5,783 nt of DNA from an uncultured Flavobacteriales bacterium (GTDB taxonomy: Bacteria; Bacteroidota; Bacteroidia; Flavobacteriales; Vicingaceae), in assembly GCA_946886085.1 (NCBI GenBank), contig CAMPHX010000102.1, positions 1 to 5,783 of the forward strand, given 5' to 3'. The notes beneath the pieces are model-generated. The model was not told where the DNA came from, did not search any database, and saw only the letters and a list, made by a program, of their open reading frames with translations. The position numbers and the translations under genes are program-made. Shown here piece by piece: positions 1 through 5,783 of this stretch (positions are counted from its first letter, which is position 1; each line of letters begins with the position of its first letter).

Positions 1-2
1 GT

Positions 3-569
3 TTAAAAATTAAGAATGAAATTGATAAACAACTAATTAAAATGGGTAGTCAAAAAAAAGGTATCCTGCAATTAATTGATGTAATTAAAAAAATAAATGA
101 ATCTCCATTTGAGTTTGATAATTTTCAAAAGAAGAAAATAAAGTCTAAAAATGTTACTGTATACCCTATTATAGTTCTTACAGATGAGATGTTTGATTTT
201 CCTGGTATAAACAACTATCTAAATCAAAAAATGAAGGGACTATTGATTGTCGAGAAAATAGAGTTGAAGGTACAAGATTTAACTCTAATTTCTCTAAATA
301 CTTTGTTTGATATTTCCTCACATATTAGAACAAAAGAAATTTCCTTTAAAGATTTGATAATTTCATATTTAAAAAACTCCAAATTAAGAGTAAAAAAGCT
401 ACCTGAAATTTCTGATATTTTCACTACAGCAAAAGCATTAAGAACTTTTAGGGAATACACAAATAAATATCTTAATGTTAAGAAGATAAAGTCTTCGAAA
501 AATACAGACTTATTTAACGATGTAATCCGAGAAGTCTTTCGTGAGCAAAATAAAAAAGACACTCCGTAA
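3..569 (+). CDS. Hypothetical protein, C-terminal part (5' end probably beyond the window)
   Basis: I do not recognise this protein. The first ATG in the window is at 42 and would give 175 residues. The frame stays open upstream to the left edge, and the residues there (KIKNEIDKQLIK) continue the charged helical character, so this is more likely the C-terminal part of a longer protein. An internal start at 42 cannot be excluded, because an A-rich leader precedes it. Visible features are a helix reading KKGILQLIDVIKKI, a hydrophobic strand VTVYPIIVLTDEMFDFPGINNYL, and a Lys/Arg-rich C-terminus ending NKKDTP. There is no signal peptide or membrane segment. A K-x-QL helix followed by a 'yPIIVltD' strand faintly resembles the tail of some nuclease-like proteins of accessory regions; this is a weak impression and no catalytic residues are visible. 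The stop codon lies in the loop of a terminator, so transcription is not expected to continue into the next gene. Confidence 0.75.
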   Translation, partial: LKIKNEIDKQLIKMGSQKKGILQLIDVIKKINESPFEFDNFQKKKIKSKNVTVYPIIVLTDEMFDFPGINNYLNQKMKGLLIVEKIELKVQDLTLISLNTLFDISSHIRTKEISFKDLIISYLKNSKLRVKKLPEISDIFTTAKALRTFREYTNKYLNVKKIKSSKNTDLFNDVIREVFREQNKKDTP

Positions 570-585
570 TTTGAGTGTCTTTTTT
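552..585 (+). terminator. Intrinsic terminator overlapping the stop codon
   Basis: A perfect 13-bp stem pairs 552-564 (six A, then GACACTC) with 573-585 (GAGTGTC, then six T) around an 8-base loop, so a T-run directly follows the GC-containing core. The last codons of the upstream gene form the left arm and its TAA (567-569) sits in the loop. The A-run on the left arm means it could also work on the minus strand. It separates the upstream gene from the phosphatase fragment at 611. Confidence 0.9.
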
Positions 586-610
586 ATTTAAGAATCGAAA
601 TTAATACTAG

Positions 611-1516
611 GTGTTAATAGTACATAATTCCCGTATCAACTACGCTAAACGCATTCAAAACGCCATTTTACCACCACTGAAACTAATGAAGGAATATCTT
701 CCTGAAAGTTTTATTTTGTACAAACCCAAAGATGTGGTTGCAGGAGATCTTTATTGGATGGAATCGGTTTCCTTCATTGCGAACAAGGAACGAGTGAAGC
801 AATCTGCAAATAATGAAAAGATTGCTTCTTCTGAATCGCTTCGCTCTTATAATCGCAATGACGTTATACTATTCGCAGCTGCCGATTGTACCGGACATGG
901 TGTGCCGGGAGCTATGGTGAGTGTAGTTTGTAATAATGCCTTAAATAGAACAGTTAGAGAATATGGACTGACCAATCCTGCTGAAATTCTAAATAAAACC
1001 AGAGAGATAGTTGTTCAAGAATTTGAAAAAAGTGATGACGATGTAAAAGACGGTATGGATATTGCCCTATGCAGTTTAAAGTTCAATATTTCAAGTTTCA
1101 AGTTAACAGGACCTCAAACAGTAGCAATGCTACAGTATGCCGGAGCAAACAATCCACTTTGGATAATTCGTCCCATTTCAAAAAACCTCGAACCTCAAAC
1201 CCTAAACTTTGAACTTATAGAGGTTAAACCTAACAAACAACCTATCGGAAAAACTGATAATCCACTTTCGTTTACAACACACGAAATACAACTCCAAAAA
1301 GGAGATACTATTTATATTTTTACTGATGGCTTTGCCGACCAATTTGGTGGAGAAAAAGGCAAAAAAATGATGTATAAACCTTTTAAAGAATTACTGCTCT
1401 CTATTCAAAACAAAACGATGGAAGAGCAAAAAATAGTTTTAGAAAAACACTTTGAAGACTGGAAAGGGAATTTAGAACAAGTAGATGATGTTTGTATCAT
1501 AGGCGTTAGAATATGA
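611..1516 (+). CDS. SpoIIE-type (PP2C-like) serine phosphatase domain protein, probably 5'-truncated
   Basis: The product is a PPM/SpoIIE-family phosphatase domain, expected to remove phosphate from Ser/Thr of a regulatory protein in the cytoplasm with two metal ions. The acidic motifs are present: GDLYWM (D46), AADCTGHGVPGA (D92), DGMDIALC (148-154), AGANNPLWI (177-185), FTDGFAD (D239, D242) and VDDVCIIGV (D292, D293). The domain therefore looks catalytically intact. The GTG start at 611 follows an in-frame TAG and lacks an obvious ribosome site; ATG 686 is an alternative but would cut into the conserved N-terminal helix. Homology to the paralogue at 1581-3836 begins near residue 7 (NSRINYAKRIQ), and everything before it (signal peptide, TPRs, membrane helix, coiled coil) is missing. 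I see no promoter in the 25 bases after the preceding terminator. Residues about 55-84 are encoded by an in-frame palindromic repeat absent from the paralogue. It may be a decaying gene remnant or a soluble stand-alone phosphatase; the intact frame and conserved motifs argue against advanced decay. Confidence 0.8.
   Translation: MLIVHNSRINYAKRIQNAILPPLKLMKEYLPESFILYKPKDVVAGDLYWMESVSFIANKERVKQSANNEKIASSESLRSYNRNDVILFAAADCTGHGVPGAMVSVVCNNALNRTVREYGLTNPAEILNKTREIVVQEFEKSDDDVKDGMDIALCSLKFNISSFKLTGPQTVAMLQYAGANNPLWIIRPISKNLEPQTLNFELIEVKPNKQPIGKTDNPLSFTTHEIQLQKGDTIYIFTDGFADQFGGEKGKKMMYKPFKELLLSIQNKTMEEQKIVLEKHFEDWKGNLEQVDDVCIIGVRI
772..863. repeat. Palindromic interspersed repeat inserted in frame within a phosphatase gene
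   Basis: The outer arms are TCATTGCGA (774-782) and TCGCAATGA (853-861), exact reverse complements. The inner arms GAAGCAATCT (796-805) and AGATTGCTTC (819-828) are also exact, around a 13-base loop. A further match joins 792-800 (GAGTGAAGC) to 838-846 (GCTTCGCTC) with one G-T pair. This resembles the interspersed 'CATTGCGA...GAAGCAATCT' palindromes that I recall as common between genes in many Bacteroidota; that is from memory, not a search. Aligning the host gene with its neighbour paralogue shows 36 residues between WME and FAA here against 7 there. The difference is 29 codons or 87 bases, nearly the same length as the palindrome. No target duplication is visible at the edges. Confidence 0.85.
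1073..1107. repeat. Degenerate 7-bp tandem array, first loop of the shorter phosphatase
   Basis: Five consecutive 7-base units read AGTTTAA, AGTTCAA, TATTTCA, AGTTTCA and AGTTAAC. They are translated as residues 155-166, SLKFNISSFKLT. The same position in the paralogue carries a matching array (3372-3406). Seven is not a multiple of three, so successive units are read in different frames. Confidence 0.6.
1184..1218. repeat. Degenerate 7-bp tandem array, second loop of the shorter phosphatase (inverse orientation)
   Basis: Five 7-base units read AACCTCG, AACCTCA, AACCCTA, AACTTTG and AACTTAT, translated as residues 192-203 (NLEPQTLNFELI). The units resemble the reverse complement of those at 1073-1107. 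The corresponding array in the paralogue is at 3504-3538. Confidence 0.65.
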
Positions 1517-1580
1517 TGTGAAGTTTATTTCACGCTTAACAAGGGACATAATAATTAAGGTTCGTATTTAAAAAATTAAA

Positions 1581-3836
1581 ATGATGAAGCAATTTTTTTT
1601 ATTTTTCTTGTTTTTTTTAATTACACATATTTCTATTGCTCAGTACAGTAAAGAACAGCAGAGAAGACTCGATTCACTTTATAATGAAGTGACAACTTCA
1701 AAATTTGATACTTCAATAGCTTCATCGTTAGTAGCAATGTCGGAGATAATGTTTATCTCAAATATTGACACACTCATCCCTCTATGCAATAAAGCCGTCA
1801 AAATATGTAAAAAAAACCTCAAAAACAAAGACATCTCAAGAAAAGAGAAAGAATCGTTTAAACAAACATTAGCTGGAGCATACAATAATATTGGTTATGT
1901 TTATGGAAACTATGGAGATATGCATAAACAACTCGAATATTTTACTAAATCATTAAAAATAAAGGAAAAAATTAACGACCAAAAAAGCTTAGCCATCTCT
2001 CTTAATAATATTGGATATACTTATAAAGTTTTAGGTGACTTAAAAAAAGCCATTGAATATTATGACCGAAGCTTAAAAATAAAAGATAAGATTGGTGACA
2101 AAAAAGGAGTATCTTCTTCCTTTCTCAATATAGGTTCGCTTTATGAAAGTCAAGGAGAAATTGACAAAGCTATGGAGTATTACCAAAAAGTATTAGTTCT
2201 TCAAGAAGAAATAAAAGATTTACAGATAAAGGCAATAGCTCTTAACAACATTGCATATGTTTATTTTCAAAAGAAAGATTTCAATAGCTCGTTCGATTAT
2301 AATTTTAAAAGTTTAAAACTAAGAGAACAAATTCAAGACAAAAAAGGTATTGCTAATTCATTTCATAACATTGGTTTGACTTTTAAAGAAGTAGGGGAAT
2401 TAGACTCTGCTTTAAAATATTATCACTTAAGTTTAAAGTTAAAAGAACAACAACAAGATTTATATGGACTCCCACCAACACTTACCAATATAGGTTATTT
2501 GTACTACGAGAAAGGAAACACTAAAAAAGCTAAGAGTTATGCCTTAAAGAGTATAGAAATTGCCAATTCAACAAACATCATTCACAACATTAAAGAGGTC
2601 GCCATGTTGCTACAAAAAATATACAAAGATGAAGGTAATCATAAAGAAGCATACAAGCTACTCTCTTTATATTATGAGATGAGAGATAGCTTGATTAATC
2701 AAAATAATAAAAAAGCTACACTTAAACAGAACATGCAATACGAATACGACAAAAAAGCTGCAACAGACAGTATTGCATTTGCCAAAGAGAAAGAAATTAA
2801 AGAAGTTGAAATAGCTAAACAAAAAGCTGAGCTAAAAGTAAAACAAAATCAACAATTCGGATTATATGGAGGACTCTTATTGGTTCTTTTATTTGCTGGA
2901 TTCATGTACAATCGTTTTAAGGTTACTCAGAAACAAAAACAAATTATAGAAATACAAAAACAAAAAGTTGAACAACAAAAACACCTTGTTGAAGAAAAAA
3001 GCAAAGAAATAACGGACTCTATAACTTATGCCAAACGTATACAAGAAGCAATATTACCTTCCCCTCAACTTTTGAAGCAATCATTAAAAAATGGATTTGT
3101 ACTCTACAAACCCAAAGACATCATTTCGGGAGATTTTTATTGGATGGAAAAAACACAAGATACTGTATATTTTGCTGCTGCTGATTGTACTGGACATGGA
3201 GTCCCTGGAGCTATGGTAAGTGTTGTTTGCTCCAATGCTTTATCGAAATCTATTTTAGAAGAAAATAAATCGTTACCATGTGAAATATTAGATAAAACAC
3301 GAGAAATCGTTGTTAAAAGATTTTCTAAAAATAACGAAGATGTAAAAGACGGGATGGATATAGCACTTTGTAGTTTAAGGTTTGATATTCAAAGTTTGAA
3401 GTTAAATGAACCGGAAACAAAAAACAGTGAACCCAAAATAGTAGCAACACTACAGTATGCAGGAGCTAATAATCCACTGTGGATAATTAAGCCCATTTCA
3501 AACAACCTCAAACCTCAAACCTCCAACTTTGAACTTATAGAAGTTAAACCCAACAAACAACCTATTGGAAAAGTAGATAATCTTCAACCATTTACTAACC
3601 ATACTATTGAACTCCAAAAAGGAGATGCTATTTATATTTTTACTGATGGTTTTGCCGATCAGTTTGGAGGAGATAAAGGCAAAAAATTCATGTATAAACC
3701 TTTTAAAGAATTACTGCTCTCTATACAAGACAAAACAATGGATGAGCAAAAAATGGTTTTAGAACAACACTTTGAGAGTTGGAAAGGTAGCCTAGAACAG
3801 GTGGATGATGTTTGCATCATAGGTGTTAGAATTTAA
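1581..3836 (+). CDS. Periplasmic TPR - transmembrane - SpoIIE serine phosphatase receptor
   Basis: This 751-residue membrane protein probably senses a signal or partner outside the cytoplasmic membrane and controls an inward-facing phosphatase. Residues 1-20 are a signal peptide (hydrophobic FFLFFLFFLITHISIA, likely cleaved before QYS). Seven TPR-like repeats follow with about 40-residue spacing, near 97, 137, 177, 217, 257, 297 and a weaker one at 337. The repeated core is NIGxxYxxxGDxxKAxEYYxxSLKIKExI. A membrane helix lies at about 427-443, a Lys/Gln-rich coiled coil at 445-480, and the SpoIIE/PP2C domain at 482-751. Metal-site motifs are GDFYWM (D518), AADCTGHG (D535), DGMD (590-593), FTDGFAD (D689, D693) and VDD (D742, D743). 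The start is ATG 1581, with ATG 1584 as an equal alternative, after an A-rich leader. The architecture parallels phylum-typical TPR histidine kinases but with a phosphatase output. The substrate is unknown; an anti-sigma antagonist-like protein is a guess by analogy with RsbU. Two loops are made of 7-bp repeat DNA. Confidence 0.93.
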   Translation: MMKQFFLFFLFFLITHISIAQYSKEQQRRLDSLYNEVTTSKFDTSIASSLVAMSEIMFISNIDTLIPLCNKAVKICKKNLKNKDISRKEKESFKQTLAGAYNNIGYVYGNYGDMHKQLEYFTKSLKIKEKINDQKSLAISLNNIGYTYKVLGDLKKAIEYYDRSLKIKDKIGDKKGVSSSFLNIGSLYESQGEIDKAMEYYQKVLVLQEEIKDLQIKAIALNNIAYVYFQKKDFNSSFDYNFKSLKLREQIQDKKGIANSFHNIGLTFKEVGELDSALKYYHLSLKLKEQQQDLYGLPPTLTNIGYLYYEKGNTKKAKSYALKSIEIANSTNIIHNIKEVAMLLQKIYKDEGNHKEAYKLLSLYYEMRDSLINQNNKKATLKQNMQYEYDKKAATDSIAFAKEKEIKEVEIAKQKAELKVKQNQQFGLYGGLLLVLLFAGFMYNRFKVTQKQKQIIEIQKQKVEQQKHLVEEKSKEITDSITYAKRIQEAILPSPQLLKQSLKNGFVLYKPKDIISGDFYWMEKTQDTVYFAAADCTGHGVPGAMVSVVCSNALSKSILEENKSLPCEILDKTREIVVKRFSKNNEDVKDGMDIALCSLRFDIQSLKLNEPETKNSEPKIVATLQYAGANNPLWIIKPISNNLKPQTSNFELIEVKPNKQPIGKVDNLQPFTNHTIELQKGDAIYIFTDGFADQFGGDKGKKFMYKPFKELLLSIQDKTMDEQKMVLEQHFESWKGSLEQVDDVCIIGVRI
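3372..3406. repeat. Degenerate 7-bp tandem array, first loop of the larger phosphatase
   Basis: The units read AGTTTAA, GGTTTGA, TATTCAA, AGTTTGA and AGTTAAA, translated as residues 598-609 (SLRFDIQSLKLN). GGTTTGA at 3379-3385 is the exact reverse complement of TCAAACC at 3508-3514 and 3515-3521 in the second array. Confidence 0.6.
3504..3538. repeat. Degenerate 7-bp tandem array, second loop of the larger phosphatase (inverse orientation)
   Basis: The units read AACCTCA, AACCTCA, AACCTCC, AACTTTG and AACTTAT. The first two are identical and the third differs by one base. They are translated as residues 642-653, NLKPQTSNFELI. PQTSN-type peptides of this kind are, in my recollection, typical products of translated 7-bp repeats in Bacteroidota. 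Confidence 0.7.
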
Positions 3837-3845
3837 TCTCCAATC

Positions 3846-4991
3846 CTACTCCAATACAGGTTGTTTCACCCTTAACAATTTGGTAAGTTTTAAAGCTACA
3901 TCTAAAAAAATAGGTTTTGGGTTACCGTTTCTTTCAATGTGGTAAGCAGCTTCATCAAACAAAGTAATAATATCTAAACAGTTGGCACCATGTACATAAG
4001 GAGCAAATTTATCTAAAAACTGAGCTTCTTGAGAAGTCTTTTTACCAACAGCATTGCTGCCATAGTTCATCATTAAACTTTCTCTTACCAAGTGTAAAGC
4101 ATAATTCAAAAATTGCTTTTGTTTTTCCCTGCCGATTTTTGCCATTTCATCTGTCCAATCTATTAAACCGGGAACATTTGCTACAAAAGTAGAACGCATC
4201 ATCTGAATAAACATTTCTCTAAAATAAGTAGAATTATCCATCTGATTTAACAACTGTTTTAACTCATTTACACTTCCATTTGCCATTAGAGCCATATCTT
4301 TTGCTTTTTGTACATCTACCTGATATTTTTCCATAGCATATTGAGCTAACTCATTTTCATCTACTGCATTAATTTTTAAGATTTGAACTCTTGAAATAAT
4401 GGTTGACAAAAGTTCTTCTATATCAGCAGCAACAAGTAAAAAAAGTGTTTTTTGTGGAGGTTCTTCCAATATTTTAAGTAATTTATTTGCAGAAGCAGCA
4501 TTCATCTTTTCAGGATACCAAATTATCATGGTTTTATAGGGTGCTTCGTACGTTTTTAGACTAAGAATTTTTAAAATTTCAGCACTTTCTTTAGAACTTA
4601 TAAGCAATTGTTTGTTGCCTGTTTCTGCTATTTCTTGCCATTCTTCCAAACTCATGTAAGGATTTTCTAAAAAAGATGCTCTCCAACTTTCAATAAAATT
4701 GTTACTTACGGGGTCTTTTTTTACTTTTTCGTTGGTAGCTACAGGAAAAACAAAATGAATATCTGGATGAACCAATTTATTAACCTTAACACATGATGAA
4801 CAAGTACCACAAGCATCGTTTTCCGTTTTATTTAAACAATATAAATACTGAACATAAGCCAACGCCATAGCTAAATTGCCACTACCCTCTTTTCCCAAAA
4901 AAAGCTGGGCATGACTAATTCTTTCGCTATTAATAATAGCTATTAATTTTTGCTTAATGGCTTGATGTCCAACAATATCTTTAAACAACAT
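3846..4991 (-). CDS. holB: DNA polymerase III subunit delta' (clamp-loader subunit)
   Basis: Delta' is the fixed wrench-like subunit of the clamp loader, which opens the beta sliding clamp and places it on primed DNA with the DnaX and delta subunits. The N-terminus has the AAA+ opening LFKDIVGHQAIKQKL (2-16) and HAQLFLGKEGSGN. The latter is a P-loop remnant at 33-39 with Asn where Walker A has Lys, so ATP binding is not expected; this is usual for delta'. Four cysteines form the zinc module (C52, C61, C64, C67). The hallmark NKLLKILEEPP lies at 169-179. The SRC motif reads ISRVQ, keeping the arginine finger (R201) but with Val for Cys. The C-terminal part is a helical collar domain. The length, 381 residues, suits Bacteroidota delta'. 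The start ATG is at 4989-4991. The gene converges on the phosphatase gene with a 9-base gap and no visible terminator between them, and diverges from pgk. Confidence 0.92.
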   Translation of the reverse strand: MLFKDIVGHQAIKQKLIAIINSERISHAQLFLGKEGSGNLAMALAYVQYLYCLNKTENDACGTCSSCVKVNKLVHPDIHFVFPVATNEKVKKDPVSNNFIESWRASFLENPYMSLEEWQEIAETGNKQLLISSKESAEILKILSLKTYEAPYKTMIIWYPEKMNAASANKLLKILEEPPQKTLFLLVAADIEELLSTIISRVQILKINAVDENELAQYAMEKYQVDVQKAKDMALMANGSVNELKQLLNQMDNSTYFREMFIQMMRSTFVANVPGLIDWTDEMAKIGREKQKQFLNYALHLVRESLMMNYGSNAVGKKTSQEAQFLDKFAPYVHGANCLDIITLFDEAAYHIERNGNPKPIFLDVALKLTKLLRVKQPVLE

Positions 4992-5117
4992 AGCAACGGT
5001 AATTTATACGCTTTAAATAAGAGCTAAATTAAGAAGAAATTTTACCTTTGCCGCAAATAAAGTTTTTGAGTTTACTTAACTTAAAAATTAAACCTTTTTA
5101 AACATCGACCAGTTTTT
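4992..5117. promoter_or_regulatory. Divergent intergenic region between holB and pgk
   Basis: This 126-base AT-rich region must hold the start signals of both divergent genes. The only clear element is the TAnnTTTG-type box facing pgk (5043-5050). On the holB strand I find no good match to that consensus in the last 60 bases before its ATG. I see no hairpin of note and no small gene. Confidence 0.6.
5043..5050 (+). promoter_or_regulatory. Bacteroidota -7 promoter box (TAnnTTTG) for pgk
   Basis: TACCTTTG matches the TAnnTTTG -7 consensus used by the primary sigma factor of Bacteroidota exactly and is followed by CCGC. Transcription would begin near 5055-5060, giving a leader of about 60 bases before the ATG at 5118. 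I do not see a good -33 TTG element at the usual spacing, so the call rests on the -7 box and its position. Confidence 0.65.
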
Positions 5118-5783
5118 ATGAATACAATTGATAATTTTAACTTTTCAGGAAAAAAAGCATTAATAAGAGTAGATTTTAATGTGCCACTCAACGATAAATT
5201 TGAAGTTACTGATGATACCAGAATTTCAGCTTCCATCCCTAGTATTAAAAAAATATTAAATGATGGCGGAGCTGTTATATTAATGTCGCACTTAGGCAGA
5301 CCAAAAGATGGTCCTGAAGAAAAATTTTCATTAAAACACACTATTTCTACTTTAGAGAAATTGGTAGGTACAACTATTCATTTTGCAAACGATTGTATAG
5401 GAAAAGAAGCTAAAGAAAAAGCTGCTCAACTAAAAAGTGGAGAAATCTTATTATTAGAAAACCTAAGGTTTTATACTGAAGAAACCAAAGGAGATGTCGT
5501 TTTTGCCGAAAAGCTGGCTAAATTGGGAGATGTTTATGTAAACGATGCTTTTGGAACAGCACATAGAGCTCATGCGTCAACAGCTATTATTGCTCAGTTC
5601 TTTCCTCATAACAAGTATTTTGGTTATTTATTAGCCAAAGAAATTGAAAGCGTTTCTAAAGTATTAAAAAACAATATTAAGCCGGTAACAGCTATAGTTG
5701 GTGGAGCAAAAGTTTCGAGCAAAATAATTATTATAGAAAATTTACTAGATAGTATTGACAACCTAATTATTGGTGGTGGAATG
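5118..5783 (+). CDS. pgk: Phosphoglycerate kinase, N-terminal part (cut by window edge)
   Basis: This cytoplasmic glycolytic enzyme transfers the acyl phosphate of 1,3-bisphosphoglycerate to ADP, giving 3-phosphoglycerate and ATP. The 222 codons present cover the N-terminal substrate domain and the beginning of the nucleotide domain, against about 395-400 residues for the family. Signatures in order are RVDFNVP (17-23), SHLGRP (57-62), ENLRF (114-118), [15 protein letters not shown] (141-155), GGAKVSSKI (195-203, including the phosphate-contacting Lys) and GGGM at the last codons. The basic and polar residues of the 3-phosphoglycerate site (D19, N21, H58, R61, R118, R150) are in place. ATG 5118 gives the normal N-terminus a few residues before the first conserved strand. 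A TAnnTTTG box lies about 70 bases upstream. The frame is open to the right edge with no sign of damage. Confidence 0.97.
   Translation, partial: MNTIDNFNFSGKKALIRVDFNVPLNDKFEVTDDTRISASIPSIKKILNDGGAVILMSHLGRPKDGPEEKFSLKHTISTLEKLVGTTIHFANDCIGKEAKEKAAQLKSGEILLLENLRFYTEETKGDVVFAEKLAKLGDVYVNDAFGTAHRAHASTAIIAQFFPHNKYFGYLLAKEIESVSKVLKNNIKPVTAIVGGAKVSSKIIIIENLLDSIDNLIIGGGM

Noticed and set aside
224..562. 112-codon open frame on the minus strand
   Set aside because: It lies wholly inside the plus-strand gene at 3-569, shows no domain-like sequence, and reads as Phe/Ser-rich complement of Lys-rich codons.
1518..1533. Small hairpin GTGAA/TTCAC after the shorter phosphatase
   Set aside because: The stem is only 5 bp and no T-run follows, so it is not supportable as a terminator.
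1540..1580. Possible promoter before the TPR phosphatase (TTAAGGTTCG around 1556)
   Set aside because: It has the wrong spacing for TAnnTTTG and no -33 element, so the match is too weak to annotate.
1679..1885. 68-codon open frame on the minus strand
   Set aside because: It is antisense to the N-terminal part of the TPR phosphatase, with no start context or recognisable protein.
1869..2690. 120-base periodicity in the larger phosphatase gene as a DNA repeat
   Set aside because: It reflects about 40-residue TPR protein repeats; the DNA units have diverged and the protein explains them.
3372..3538. Short regular repeats as a possible CRISPR array
   Set aside because: The units are 7 bases, contiguous without spacers, and lie in coding sequence.
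3805..3820. Hairpin ATGATG/CATCAT near the end of the larger phosphatase
   Set aside because: It falls in the conserved VDDVCII codons, has no T-run, and is explained by the protein sequence.
5081..5341. 86-codon open frame on the minus strand
   Set aside because: It is antisense to the start of pgk, whose motifs are unmistakable.

Overview
The window looks like a chromosomal segment from a member of the Bacteroidota, probably flavobacterial or a close relative. It is AT-rich and its starts sit behind A-rich leaders with no clear Shine-Dalgarno. It carries a TAnnTTTG-type promoter element ahead of pgk, a membrane protein joining periplasmic TPRs to a SpoIIE phosphatase (an architecture I associate with this phylum), and a delta' subunit with the degenerate P-loop I expect there. 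This placement rests on signatures read by eye, not on a search.

Layout. Positions 3-569 (+) hold the C-terminal part of an unrecognised Lys-rich protein whose frame stays open to the left edge; it ends inside a strong intrinsic terminator (552-585). Positions 611-1516 (+) hold a SpoIIE/PP2C-type phosphatase domain that appears to have lost its sensor half. Positions 1581-3836 (+) hold the complete paralogue: signal peptide, seven TPR-like repeats, one membrane helix, coiled coil and SpoIIE phosphatase. Facing it with a 9-base gap is holB (3846-4991, -), DNA polymerase III subunit delta'. Divergent from holB across a 126-base promoter region is pgk (5118 to the right edge, +), phosphoglycerate kinase, cut by the window end.

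The two phosphatase genes are tandem paralogues. The larger is probably a transmembrane receptor: TPRs outside the cytoplasmic membrane, the phosphatase inside acting on an unknown phosphoprotein, by analogy with RsbU/SpoIIE partner switching. holB and pgk are housekeeping genes with no evident functional link to the phosphatases.

The most interesting feature is how repeat DNA has been absorbed into coding sequence. The shorter phosphatase carries an imperfect palindromic repeat of about 90 bp (772-863), of the CATTGCGA...GAAGCAATCT...AGATTGCTTC...TCGCAATG type. It is inserted in frame and adds about 29 residues absent from the paralogue, between the first conserved Asp motif and the D-x-TGHG motif. 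Both paralogues also carry two arrays of degenerate 7-bp units (AGTTTGA-like, then the inverse AACCTCA-like). These are translated as loops on either side of the conserved AGANNPLWI strand. The segment thus shows two kinds of repeat DNA turned into protein inserts, with one paralogue serving as an uninserted control for the palindrome.
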